A DNA stretch of 64,000 nt. Origin: Vibrio renipiscarius. Its GTDB lineage: Bacteria; Pseudomonadota; Gammaproteobacteria; Enterobacterales; Vibrionaceae. Under the pieces are notes generated by a model. That model searched no databases, was not told where the DNA came from, and saw nothing but the letters and a program-made list of their open reading frames with translations. A program made the position numbers and the translations under genes. The stretch covers positions 186,001 to 250,000 of the forward strand of contig NZ_JTKH01000025.1 of NCBI RefSeq assembly GCF_000827885.1, read 5' to 3'. Positions 17,774 to 26,789 of the stretch are shown one piece after another (the first letter of the stretch is position 1; every line of letters begins with the position of its first letter).

Positions 17774-18827
17774 GGCTTTGTTGCTTAAATCGATGGAACT
17801 AAATCAATAAGCGACGATCTGATCAACTATACCCATTAATCGTCGTAGCCTCATGCCTAAACCTCGTTACAAAACAACTAACTGGAAGCAGTACAACAAA
17901 GCTTTAATCAACCGTGGTTCTCTGACCTTTTGGATTGATGAGGAAACGGTAGCTGAGTGGAAACAAAACAAACAAGGCAAGCGTGGTAGACCTCGCCGAT
18001 TCAGCGACTTAGCCATTACTACCGCACTGATGGTGAAACGTATTTTCTCTATGCCATTGAGAGCGCTACAAGGTTTTCTAGACTCTGTATTTAAGCTGGC
18101 TAACATCCCGCTTGTTTGCCCGCACTACACCTGTATAAGCCGCCGAGCTAAGGGAGTAGAAGTTTCATTTAAAACCAAAACCAGAGGAGCAATACAACAC
18201 CTGGCAATTGATGCCACTGGCCTTAAGGTTTATGGCGAGGGTGAATGGAAGGTCAAGAAGCATGGTACTGATGGGAAGCGCAGAGTCTGGCGTAAACTGC
18301 ATATTGCCGTAGATACAAGCACTCTCGAAATAGTCGCAGCAGAGTTGAGTTTATCTAACGTAACCGATGCGTAAGTGCTCCCCAACTTACTCAAGCAGAC
18401 GCGTCGTAAAATAATTGAAATATCAGGTGATGGTGCTTATGACACAAGGAATTGTCATGATGCGATACGGATTAAGCGAGCGGTTGCGCTTATCCCACCA
18501 CGAGAAGGGGCTGCATTCTGGGAACAAGGACACCCTCGCAATTTAGCAGTAGGTTGCCAAAAGCTCTACGGCTCCAACAAGAAGTGGAAAAAGCGGTATG
18601 GCTATCACAAGCGCTCACTATCAGAGACAGCAATGTACCGAGTAAAACAGCTGCTAGGTGGGAAATTAAGTCTAAGAAATTACAATGCTCAGGTTGGCGA
18701 GACTTACGCTATGATCAAAGCACTGAACAAGCTTACAGGACTTGGTATGCCTGAAACGCAGTATGTTGCTTAATAACTGAACAACCTTGGGCTGCCATGT
18801 CTTCCAACCGAATTAAGCAACAAAGCC
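17774..18827 (+). mobile_element. IS5-family (IS903-like) insertion sequence
   Basis: A 1054-bp element with 15-bp terminal inverted repeats GGCTTTGTTGCTTAA (left 17774-17788; right the reverse complement at 18813-18827), the IS903-group type. It encloses one transposase frame broken by a stop codon. The flanking 9-mers (17765-17773 and 18828-18836) do not match, so the target duplication expected for this group is missing. Confidence 0.88.
17853..18773 (+). pseudogene. IS5-family transposase split by an in-frame TAA
   Basis: DDE transposase of the IS903 group, 307 codons. The first half ends at TAA 18372-18374 and the second half continues in the same frame from 18375 (GTG). Reading through gives the normal protein context (NVTDA, stop, VLPNLLKQT), where relatives usually have Glu, so one G-to-T change explains it. 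The catalytic residues appear to be Asp in AIDATGLK, Asp in GDGAYDT and Glu in RSLSETAMYR. The element is probably not autonomous unless the stop is read through. Confidence 0.85.
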
Positions 18828-18945
18828 AAGCGAATGATGACAACAACCTTGAAAAACGCCGTATTTGCATGAGTTGCTATCTTCTGCTTTCTCACCAAAC
18901 CCATATGGAGCCACAACACAACACGCGCCACAATTGACGCAAGCT

Positions 18946-19371
18946 TTAATTTTCACGATTGCGCATAACGTTTTTGCATTCAATTTTCACATTAACGTTA
19001 GATTCTATGGTTCCTGCTTTCAAGTTATCTTTCAGTAGAACCGGATAGATCTCGAATGTCCGTTCTTCGATTCCATTGATAAAACCTTGTAAAACTGGTT
19101 CGTCCATTCGTTCAACTTCTTGACCATCAATAGTCCAATAGTAATCAGTGCCGTAAACAAGATCATTGCTTTCTAAGTTACTTAGCGTAATGCTAATCAT
19201 AGAATGTGCGTCACGAGCAACCACGCTAATAGAACCCTTGCTACCCTCTATCATTCTATTGTCGGTTGACTCGAACCCTGTTTCAGAATCATTTGTTATT
19301 ATATCGCAACGTTCTTCAGCGTAAACGAATGCAGATAATGGTAATAATAGTAAAGCTAGTAATTTTTTCAT
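18946..19371 (-). CDS. Small secreted two-cysteine protein of the island cluster
   Basis: 141 aa with a clear signal peptide (MKKLLALLLLPLSAFVYA before EERCD). The mature part has one Cys at its start (ERCDII) and one near its end (VKIECKN), and looks beta-rich. That cysteine layout resembles the two pilin-like proteins encoded at 19434 and 20943, although overall similarity is weak. Last of four minus-strand genes; a terminator lies between it and its upstream neighbour, so its expression may be low or separate. I do not recognise a family. A periplasmic or surface role is inference. Confidence 0.65.
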   Translation of the reverse strand: MKKLLALLLLPLSAFVYAEERCDIITNDSETGFESTDNRMIEGSKGSISVVARDAHSMISITLSNLESNDLVYGTDYYWTIDGQEVERMDEPVLQGFINGIEERTFEIYPVLLKDNLKAGTIESNVNVKIECKNVMRNREN

Positions 19372-19372
19372 A

Positions 19373-19399
19373 ATAAAAAAGACCTCATTAAGAGGTCTT
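19373..19399 (-). terminator. Intrinsic terminator after the minus-strand pilin-like gene
   Basis: Read on the minus strand, AAGACCTC, loop TTAAT, GAGGTCTT and then a T tract (plus-strand A run 19373-19378). It should stop transcripts from 19916 before the 141-aa gene. Confidence 0.75.
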
Positions 19400-19433
19400 A
19401 TAATTAGTCTTTAATTGAATAAATTCAAGTTAA

Positions 19434-19916
19434 TTAGTTAACTGTTGGAACAGAACCACAATCGATAGTAACCATTGTAGTAGCTTGAACATTACCGCCA
19501 CGGAACTCAGTTTCAGCACCGTTCGCTGTCATGTTTAGGTTTACTGCATATGTGCCAGTTGATGAAGTAGTTCCAGCAACTGCGGTAGGGGTTGTGTCTA
19601 GGATCGCTTTATCTGCGATATTTGAATTAACTGATACTACAGAATCCGCCCCGTCAAGACGAACTAGGTTTTGCGTAGTAACTTCAGAAATCGAAATCAT
19701 TGGAACTGCAACCGAGTTAGAAGTGATGTTGATTATTGAATCAGTTGCTGTTTCGCCCTCAAAGAAAACCGTAGCTGATGTTGGTACATCAGAGATAACG
19801 CAAGTTTGATCAACTGTAGCAGTTGCTTTGAATTCAGAAGCTGAAGTGGTAACACTTGCTGCGAATACTGAACTTGATGCAGCTAGTAAAGATAGTGCAA
19901 TAAAAGATTTTTTCAT
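19434..19916 (-). CDS. Pilin-like secreted protein A
   Basis: 160 aa from the ATG at 19916 (the frame allows 19928, but MKKSFIALSLL is the natural signal-peptide start). Signal peptide ends SSVFA before ASVTTSA. The mature part is rich in Ser, Thr, Val and Ala, with FKATATVDQTCVIS near its start and VQATTMVTIDCG near its end. A similar pair of blocks (FTATGHVDIIC, VQAQGILTVVCG) is in the divergent protein at 20943, so the two look like distant paralogues. The pattern recalls fimbrial or spore-coat-U type beta-sandwich subunits, in which the Cys pair would form a disulfide. No chaperone or usher gene is adjacent. Confidence 0.7.
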   Translation of the reverse strand: MKKSFIALSLLAASSSVFAASVTTSASEFKATATVDQTCVISDVPTSATVFFEGETATDSIINITSNSVAVPMISISEVTTQNLVRLDGADSVVSVNSNIADKAILDTTPTAVAGTTSSTGTYAVNLNMTANGAETEFRGGNVQATTMVTIDCGSVPTVN

Positions 19917-19950
19917 TTTTATTTCCATGTTAATAATAGAGAAGTTCCGA

Positions 19951-20385
19951 TTATTCTAAACCATCACGTGACAGTTTAGGTAGATTACCGTGTGCTTCCA
20001 TTTGTTGTAGTGTACGAATTCTTTCATACGCTTTAACTTCTGCTTTTATTCTTTCTAATTCGATTTTCGCACGTTCTGTTTCTATTTTTGCAATAGAACT
20101 ACAATCTAAACGTTCACCTGCACCGAAAGAATAAGCTACACCGAGATAGATTGCGGATTCCGCATCATCTTGTCGGTTGTAATCATTACCGTTGTGATAT
20201 TCTCTGTCACCGTCCGATTGAACAATACCAGAATAAATTTGCAAATTGCCACCTACGCTGCTTCTACATGTGGTTCCGTCTTGTGTGCGAATTTCATCGT
20301 AACCGTTTGGGCTACTAGGAGCACTAGGCATTGAGATAGCAAAAGCGTTTGTCGATACTAACAACGCTAATAATAATTTTTTCAT
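19951..20385 (-). CDS. Small secreted protein with charged helical C-terminus
   Basis: 144 aa. Signal peptide MKKLLLALLVSTNAFA, then a Ser/Pro/Gly-rich segment and TTCRSSVGGNLQIYSG. The middle YLGVAYSFGAGERLDCSS recalls a short beta-barrel-like or outer-membrane motif. The last ~45 residues alternate Glu, Lys, Ile and Ala (IETERAKIELERIKAEV) and should form an amphipathic helix or coiled coil. Two Cys may pair. Its start overlaps the end of the 20382 gene by 4 bases, so the two are translationally coupled. Function unknown; perhaps envelope-anchoring in the same apparatus. Confidence 0.65.
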   Translation of the reverse strand: MKKLLLALLVSTNAFAISMPSAPSSPNGYDEIRTQDGTTCRSSVGGNLQIYSGIVQSDGDREYHNGNDYNRQDDAESAIYLGVAYSFGAGERLDCSSIAKIETERAKIELERIKAEVKAYERIRTLQQMEAHGNLPKLSRDGLE

Positions 20386-20747
20386 TGTTCTAAACCGAAA
20401 TACGTAGCAGGAAATAAAGTTAATAGGTCAGAACACATTCTAGTTTTCATCGAACCGCCCGTATCTGCGATTGAACAAACTAAATTACGTGTTTGCACAT
20501 CAGGTTTTGATTCTAACCAAACTGACATTTTGCGAGTTCCTTTAGATGGAATGCAAGTTCTCAATTGTGGTTTGATTTCTTCGTTGACTGTAATATCGAA
20601 ACAAGTCTTTTTAGAAAACCCATTCGATACTTTAAATTCGAATTCAAAAATTGAATCAGTAACGTACTTGTCTACGATCTGTGGTGCGTGACCATGACAA
20701 AGTGCGCTACTACTAAAGAATAAAAGCAAAAGTGCCGTCTTTTTCAT
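20382..20747 (-). CDS. Small secreted beta-rich protein
   Basis: 121 aa with signal peptide MKKTALLLLFFSSSALC. The mature part starts HGHAPQIVDKYVTD and carries four more Cys (KKTCFDI, LRTCIPS, NLVCSIA, RMCSDL), probably making disulfides in the periplasm. It is first of the minus-strand set, overlapping the next gene by 4 bases. The predicted strand pattern suggests an immunoglobulin-like fold, but it is about half the length of a fimbrial chaperone. No family recognised. Confidence 0.65.
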   Translation of the reverse strand: MKKTALLLLFFSSSALCHGHAPQIVDKYVTDSIFEFEFKVSNGFSKKTCFDITVNEEIKPQLRTCIPSKGTRKMSVWLESKPDVQTRNLVCSIADTGGSMKTRMCSDLLTLFPATYFGLEQ

Positions 20748-20855
20748 ATCGCCACCAAAAAAAATTAACCCGCCATTTTATGGTTATTTTCAATGCAACA
20801 ACATTAAATTTTTTTAATCGTCATTATAAATACATTTAATGGTTATAATGCCCCT

Positions 20856-20884
20856 TTGAAAACTTGTAGCATGGCAAGTATAAT
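20856..20884 (+). promoter_or_regulatory. Sigma-70 type promoter of the pilin/lipoprotein operon
   Basis: TTGAAA at 20856-20861, 17-bp spacer, TATAAT at 20879-20884. Transcription should begin near 20891, just before the leader hairpin. Another TATAAT at 20844-20849 lacks a good -35 box. Confidence 0.65.
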
Positions 20885-20893
20885 GTTCTATTT

Positions 20894-20920
20894 AAAATAG
20901 AGGACTTTCCTCTATTTTTT
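20894..20920 (+). terminator. Terminator-like leader hairpin (possible attenuator)
   Basis: AAAATAGAGGA (20894-20904), loop CTT, TCCTCTATTTT (20908-20918), then TT. It starts a few bases after the predicted transcription start and ends 22 bp before the start codon of the operon. Its place suggests attenuation or transcript-end protection. Confidence 0.6.
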
Positions 20921-20942
20921 GTATCAAAAACAAAGTGATTAT

Positions 20943-21392
20943 ATGAAAAAACTATTGTTAGCAAGTCTTGTTTCTTCGATGTCTTATGCGTCTGTTGATT
21001 CAAGTGTAATTTCGGTTCCATTTACTGCAACGGGTCATGTCGATATTATCTGTCAAATCGTTTCAACTGGGGAGCAAGACCTAGAACTAGTGCTTAAAGA
21101 TGAAACACCTAGCAACTTACAAACTCTTCGGGTTGCTTCGAATGCAAACAAACCGATTAAAGTTAGTGCATCTATCACAGATAACACCTTACGTAATCTA
21201 GACGGTTCTGTTGTAGATAACGCAGACATCAAGATCGTTACTACTGGTGACGTTGAGCAATTGGATATGGAAAACGACGGTAGCGGTAATTACAGCCTAC
21301 CTATCTATGCACGTGCGAAAGACGTAAACAACTCGTACATTTCGGGTGAAGTTCAAGCGCAAGGTATTTTGACTGTGGTGTGTGGCGAATAA
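20943..21392 (+). CDS. Pilin-like secreted protein B
   Basis: 149 aa from the ATG at 20943; the frame to 20919 lies in the leader hairpin. Signal peptide MKKLLLASLVSSMSYA. The mature part has FTATGHVDIICQIV near its start and VQAQGILTVVCGE at its end, matching protein A (19434) in both cysteine blocks. Its stop codon overlaps the ATG of the giant lipoprotein (TAATG), so the two are translationally coupled. I infer a structural or adaptor subunit exported with the lipoprotein. Fimbrial membership is by pattern only. Confidence 0.7.
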   Translation: MKKLLLASLVSSMSYASVDSSVISVPFTATGHVDIICQIVSTGEQDLELVLKDETPSNLQTLRVASNANKPIKVSASITDNTLRNLDGSVVDNADIKIVTTGDVEQLDMENDGSGNYSLPIYARAKDVNNSYISGEVQAQGILTVVCGE

Positions 21393-24300
21393 TGAAAAAG
21401 TTAATCTTAGCTACTGCTATCAGTTCTGTTCTGTTAGGTTGTGGCGGTGGTGACAGCGATCCAGTAGTAAACACACCGAACGTTTACGAACGACTATCTG
21501 AAAAGTACGGTGTTGACTATGACACAGTTTACAATGCGTGTACGTTTGAAGAATACAAATGTAAACTAGTTTCTGATACTGGAACATTAACTACCCCAAC
21601 TTATTCAGCGAATCTAGAAAACGGTGAATTCACTTCGAGACAAGAATTCAGCTACAAAGATGCGGTTTCGGTTTCTGTTGTCGAAGGTTCTGCGAAGTTC
21701 GTAGATGTAGACAGAAAATCAACCATAATCCAGAATAACAAAAGTATTACTGCTTCTATTTCTAATGGTGTTGTTTCTGTAGAAAGTATTTCCCAATTCG
21801 ATAAAGCTTCAATCGAAACATGGGGAACTATGATATCCCCTGCATTCTATTCAGAACTTGAATTAACACTTTCTGATGGTACTAATGAAATCGTTTCTGT
21901 AGTTAACCACACTTATGCGATTGGTCATTCTGAACCTGATGAATCACTAGCGTTATTTAACGAGATCCTAGCTTCTGGTGAGGTTGTCTGGGGTGATGAT
22001 GTAGTTGAGCCAGACCCAAACGTTGCACCTGTAGTTAATCCAATTTCACATGTTGAAACAACAGAACGAAATGAAACTACTGTTCAAGTAAATGCGACTG
22101 ACGCTAACAACGATAAACTAACTTACTCGTTAGCTAACCGTGTTTCGTTTGCTTCAATTGATCCTGAAACGGGATTGATTACGCTTTCGCCTATGAACTA
22201 CCAATCAGGTGAATATAATCTAACTGTAAACGTAACTGACGGTAAATTGATTTCTAGCGCAGCGTTCCAGATTACCGTTAATAAAGGTAGCTTTGGTGCT
22301 GCGCCTGTTATTCAGCAAGTAGACGATTTCACTATTACTGGTAATAGTGGTTACAACATGACGATCAGTGATGCAGAAGATTCACTTTTTGACCTAAAGG
22401 TTTCTTTAGTAAGTGATGACGACTGGATAAAAATTGTTAAAAGTCAAAACCAATGGTGGCGAATGGATATCAAGCCACAAAACAAAGATGTCGGTCAGCA
22501 CGTAGTTAAGATATTGGCTGAAGATTCCGACGGTAACAGAACAAGCATGTCGTTCAGAATTACCGTCAACAAGTACGTTCAAGATAATAACAACGGTGAA
22601 ACTGTAAGTGATTTTGATATCCGTCCTGAACTTCTTGCAAAGAACGTTCCAGATTATCCTAATCTGAATGATCAATACGAATTAGATAAAATCACTGCAC
22701 CTTTGGATTCATTTAATAATGCATCTTCTAAAGGCAATGACGCAGGTTCTACAAAGAAAGATTTCCTAGTAGAAACGTTCTATAACATTCGTCACCGTGA
22801 CACTAGTAATAGCTTTGCTGAATTTAAAGACGCTACGGTTTTTGCTGATGCCCCAACATTCCCAACCACGGGAACCCATAACACCGATAGTCACTACGTT
22901 GGTGCTTACAAGAAGTCATTCTTAGAGAACCGTTTAGACTATTACAACTTCCTACGTGCAACTTACGGTGCTGCTAATGCTTACATTAGTTCTTACAAGC
23001 AAGCATCGGCACAAACTGGCGCATGGGTTGGTGCTTCTACTGGTACGGATTACCTAAACACCACGCTAGGTATTACGCATGAGGGAATAGTTAATTCGGC
23101 TAACACAGCTCGAACTAATGGCGTACTGAAAACAACTACGTCACCAAGTGGAAATCAATCAGGTAACGGTCATTTAAACTCAAACAAAGAAACTGTACTT
23201 TCTATGTTTGCGAATGCACCTAAATTCTTTTTACCAACTTCTAAAGATGTGGGATTGTCTTCGTACAACTCATCTTTCGTTTGGTTAATGAATGACGTAA
23301 ACCCTGATCAGGATTTTGGCGTCGATTCTGTTTCGGAACGTACTTACTACGATTCGTATCCTGAATTGAACTCACCTGAAGGTGTTTTAATGTATCCGTC
23401 TCATGGTTACTTCCCTGTTCAAACGCAAGACACAAACCAATCAGTTACAGTTAAACTAAATGGTTATGCATCTGAAGTTCTTGCAGGTCAGTTTACAACC
23501 GTTGATCTTCAACTTTTCAAACACGAGAAAGACGGCGACTTGACATCATTGGGTAAACCAATGGCATCAACGCAAGATTACTACGAACACCGTAGTGGTG
23601 TGTATAAGATCAAGATGCGTGATTCTTGGTGGAACATTATCAAGGGTGATATCACGAACAACTACTACACAGTTCGTTATACGTTCCATTCTAATAAGGT
23701 TCTGAAACCGTTTTACATGAACCCTACAGTTGGTGAACGTGTTGTTCTTCAAACTACTTACTTTGATATGAACAAAGAACTAGTAGAACACGAAAAGAAT
23801 CTATCAGAACTAGATTCGTTTGAAGTTGTTGTTGGTTCTGAAACAGAAATCGATCTTGGATTAGGTGAATACACTCTACATGATGCACCTGATTGGATTA
23901 CCATTTCTGAAGATGGCTCTTTGATTGTAGACGCTAGTAAAGTTAAGTCAGGTTTAACGACGATTACAGTTGCAGTTGTCGACCAAAACGGAAACATTAG
24001 CTATGTTGATGTTGTAATCAACGTTGCTAACAAACCAAGTTTAGATATCGACGACGGTCAATCAAACCATGCACCAGTAACAGCAGATCAATCTATTACT
24101 GTTAACTCAGAAGAAATCAACACTCTTCAAATTGATGCAACCGACATTGACCGTGATAAATTAACTTATTCAATTGATACTAACCTTGATTGGGTTAGCA
24201 TCGATAAGAACGGTTTGATTACAATCGATTCTGACGGATTAAACGATTCAACTAGTCTTGTTACTGTTAAGGTTTCAGACGGTCAGATCACCGTTAAATC

Positions 24301-26731
24301 TACTGTAGAAATCACCGTTAATAAAATCGGTCTAGCTCTATCTGGTGTTACTTCAGAAACTGATGTTCGTGTAATTGAATTGTCTTGGGATAATGACCCG
24401 AGCGCAACAAGCTACATGATTACTCGTAACGGTACGGATCTAACTGAAGTATCGGGGCTGACTTATTCAGATAGCACTAGCCATGTTAACCGCGAATTCA
24501 CTTACACAGTTCGTTCTTGTGTTGATGATGTGTGTGATGGTATACCTAGTAACTCACTAACAATCAAGACTGGTTCTATCGTTTTGTATCTTGAAACAAG
24601 TGGTCTTGATACATCAGTTCCGAACAGCTTCAACCCAAATTACGTTGTTCATGGTGCGTGGGATAATGCTAACCACACGAATGCAAACGGACGTAAACGA
24701 GCACGACTATCTAATTACTTTGATGGTAATACAGGAAACAACCTTTATCGTTGGCATCTGATTACACAGCCTAGTAATGGTCAGATTTGCCCAATTGATG
24801 CATCGGTAAAATATGCACACGGTGCACCAGAAGTATCTCTAGCGATTAGCTGTACAACACCTGCTTACGTAGAAACACAAACTAAATCAATTACGATTCA
24901 GGCTGGTTCTGCGAATGGTGTAGGTTCTCCGCTAGTTCTGAAGCGTGTAAGCGATGATGTTGTGATTAATTCGAACGCTTACTTATACGAAAGCTCAAAC
25001 GAATCTATTGCGACTGTAAACGAACAAGGTTTCTTGACTGGTGTTAATGGTGGTGAAGTAACAATCACGGTTACACCAAATCCGGAATATTACGGAAAGG
25101 GTGGTTCGGATACTTATCAAGTTATCGTAGAAAATCTTGGTCATTATACAATGAACAAATTCGATTACGGTCAACAGCTAATGTTACCATCTACGAACTC
25201 ACACCAAGTTTTAACACCGAATCTAGGTTTCTTAGTTCGTGCGTATCCAGTAGCTAAAAGTGCTGAAAACGTTACTATGCCTAGTCTTGAATTCGTCGTT
25301 GAATTAGGAAACGAACAAGCGGTTTACCCTGTAACGTGTCCGAGCGAATTACCGTTAACTCAAATTGAGGGTAATGACTACGGTCTCGACAATTCATGCT
25401 ATGCGAAAGTTGAAGGCGAAAAAGTTAATTTAGTAACTCAGGAATCACGATTCTTCTACCGTGATGCGAATACGGGTGCTGAATTTACGATTAACCCTAA
25501 AGTCAACACACGTTATAGCTTGCCTGTTACGATTGTCCCTGTAACTGCGAATGGCGATCCTGCGAAGTTGCCTAACGTAGAGCTAGTTAAACAACGTCTA
25601 TTGCAAACCATGCCATTTGCTAATGTAGATCTTCGTGTTCGTGAACCTTATATCTACAACGGTGATGAAAGCAAAATAGGTACGTTCTTGGGTATTGCTG
25701 ACAGCTTGCGTAAAGCTGAAAGTCGTATCGAGGGTGAGCACTATATCGCTTACGTGAACACACCTGATCAGTGTAGCGTTATGGGTGTTGCTTACGTTGG
25801 TGGTCTTCATGCTTCTGGTATCCGAGACATTGACTGTCTAGGTGAAGGTTATTCCGTTCATCGTGCAACACCTCATGAGTTAGGTCATAACTTCAGTCTG
25901 AATCATGCACCTGCGGGTTACAATGCTGTTGGTTGGGATGCGTTCTGGAAACAAGAACCGCAACCATGGGAAGGTGCTAAAAACGGTTGGATGAGTTTTG
26001 CCCCGATTATCAAAACTGATACTACGGGTGTTGCTACAATTGCTTCACGTGATGAAGACGGCACAGTTAATACCGACGTAATGGGGTATCAACAAGGTCA
26101 ATACTTCTCAGAATACAGTCATAAGAAAATGGCTAACTACATTAATGTTCGAAATACTTACTTGAACCCACTTCAGGAGGGTAAATCGCTAGTTGTTCGT
26201 GAGGAAGCAACCGTAATTTCAGGAAGCATCGACTCTAAAGGTCTAGTTACTTTCAAACCTGTATCGACGTATGTTGCCATGATCGATGAACCTGCTATGA
26301 ACAGCGATTTCGAATTACGAATTGCCACTTCAAGTGGTGATCAGGTTTACCCGTTAACTGTTGTTACTACTGGTAACGATGAAACTACTTTGCACTTTAG
26401 CGTTGCTATTCCTAAAGTTAACGGTATCCAAGATTTGAACATCTCGTACAAATCAAATGAACTAGTTAAGAAAGAACTGTCGCGTGGTAAGTCATCGAAA
26501 AATGGTTTCACGTCTTCAGTTGATGTATACGGCCATGACGCAGTAATTACATGGAATGCTTCAGCTTATCCGTGGCTGACTGTTTACGGTACTACGTTTG
26601 ATGGTGAAAACAAGTTGCTATCTCATAATGCTTTAAGCGGCGAGATTGAATTAGACGTTGAAAATATCGAACAGATTGTTGTTACGTTGAGTGATGGTTT
26701 GAATATCACAACAGAAACTATCAAGTTGTAA
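21392..26731 (+). CDS. Giant multidomain lipoprotein with metzincin-like protease domain
   Basis: 1779 aa. The signal ends in the lipobox LLGC with Gly after the Cys, predicting an outer-membrane lipoprotein. After a spacer there are cadherin/Ig-like repeats (APVVNPISHVETTERN near 215; more near 305, 800 and 890), a middle region (about 410-740) loosely resembling CAP/SCP domains, an FN3-like repeat (ELSWDNDPSATSYMITRNG) and a Big-2-like segment (ESSNESIATVNEQGFLTGVN). The protease domain has HELGHNFSLNH (His1495, Glu1496, His1499, His1505) and a Met-turn candidate DVMGY (Met1564), as in metzincins. M66 mucinases such as TagA/StcE are a distant comparison. A C-terminal ~190-residue beta region follows. 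Likely a surface protease or adhesin; substrate unknown. Confidence 0.8.
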   Translation: MKKLILATAISSVLLGCGGGDSDPVVNTPNVYERLSEKYGVDYDTVYNACTFEEYKCKLVSDTGTLTTPTYSANLENGEFTSRQEFSYKDAVSVSVVEGSAKFVDVDRKSTIIQNNKSITASISNGVVSVESISQFDKASIETWGTMISPAFYSELELTLSDGTNEIVSVVNHTYAIGHSEPDESLALFNEILASGEVVWGDDVVEPDPNVAPVVNPISHVETTERNETTVQVNATDANNDKLTYSLANRVSFASIDPETGLITLSPMNYQSGEYNLTVNVTDGKLISSAAFQITVNKGSFGAAPVIQQVDDFTITGNSGYNMTISDAEDSLFDLKVSLVSDDDWIKIVKSQNQWWRMDIKPQNKDVGQHVVKILAEDSDGNRTSMSFRITVNKYVQDNNNGETVSDFDIRPELLAKNVPDYPNLNDQYELDKITAPLDSFNNASSKGNDAGSTKKDFLVETFYNIRHRDTSNSFAEFKDATVFADAPTFPTTGTHNTDSHYVGAYKKSFLENRLDYYNFLRATYGAANAYISSYKQASAQTGAWVGASTGTDYLNTTLGITHEGIVNSANTARTNGVLKTTTSPSGNQSGNGHLNSNKETVLSMFANAPKFFLPTSKDVGLSSYNSSFVWLMNDVNPDQDFGVDSVSERTYYDSYPELNSPEGVLMYPSHGYFPVQTQDTNQSVTVKLNGYASEVLAGQFTTVDLQLFKHEKDGDLTSLGKPMASTQDYYEHRSGVYKIKMRDSWWNIIKGDITNNYYTVRYTFHSNKVLKPFYMNPTVGERVVLQTTYFDMNKELVEHEKNLSELDSFEVVVGSETEIDLGLGEYTLHDAPDWITISEDGSLIVDASKVKSGLTTITVAVVDQNGNISYVDVVINVANKPSLDIDDGQSNHAPVTADQSITVNSEEINTLQIDATDIDRDKLTYSIDTNLDWVSIDKNGLITIDSDGLNDSTSLVTVKVSDGQITVKSTVEITVNKIGLALSGVTSETDVRVIELSWDNDPSATSYMITRNGTDLTEVSGLTYSDSTSHVNREFTYTVRSCVDDVCDGIPSNSLTIKTGSIVLYLETSGLDTSVPNSFNPNYVVHGAWDNANHTNANGRKRARLSNYFDGNTGNNLYRWHLITQPSNGQICPIDASVKYAHGAPEVSLAISCTTPAYVETQTKSITIQAGSANGVGSPLVLKRVSDDVVINSNAYLYESSNESIATVNEQGFLTGVNGGEVTITVTPNPEYYGKGGSDTYQVIVENLGHYTMNKFDYGQQLMLPSTNSHQVLTPNLGFLVRAYPVAKSAENVTMPSLEFVVELGNEQAVYPVTCPSELPLTQIEGNDYGLDNSCYAKVEGEKVNLVTQESRFFYRDANTGAEFTINPKVNTRYSLPVTIVPVTANGDPAKLPNVELVKQRLLQTMPFANVDLRVREPYIYNGDESKIGTFLGIADSLRKAESRIEGEHYIAYVNTPDQCSVMGVAYVGGLHASGIRDIDCLGEGYSVHRATPHELGHNFSLNHAPAGYNAVGWDAFWKQEPQPWEGAKNGWMSFAPIIKTDTTGVATIASRDEDGTVNTDVMGYQQGQYFSEYSHKKMANYINVRNTYLNPLQEGKSLVVREEATVISGSIDSKGLVTFKPVSTYVAMIDEPAMNSDFELRIATSSGDQVYPLTVVTTGNDETTLHFSVAIPKVNGIQDLNISYKSNELVKKELSRGKSSKNGFTSSVDVYGHDAVITWNASAYPWLTVYGTTFDGENKLLSHNALSGEIELDVENIEQIVVTLSDGLNITTETIKL

Positions 26732-26756
26732 AAATAAAAGGCTACCTAATTGGTTA

Positions 26757-26789
26757 ATGCCGTTCACTTAAGAGTGAACGGCATTTTTG
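26757..26789 (+). terminator. Hairpin after the giant lipoprotein gene
   Basis: ATGCCGTTCACT (26757-26768), loop TAAG, AGTGAACGGCAT (26773-26784), then T5. It belongs to the IS4 end but is placed to terminate the lipoprotein transcript. Confidence 0.65.

Noticed and set aside
18946..26731. Assignment of the cluster to classical chaperone-usher or CFA/I fimbriae
   Set aside because: No usher (~800 aa) or chaperone (~230 aa) gene is present and the cysteine positions differ from classical pilins.
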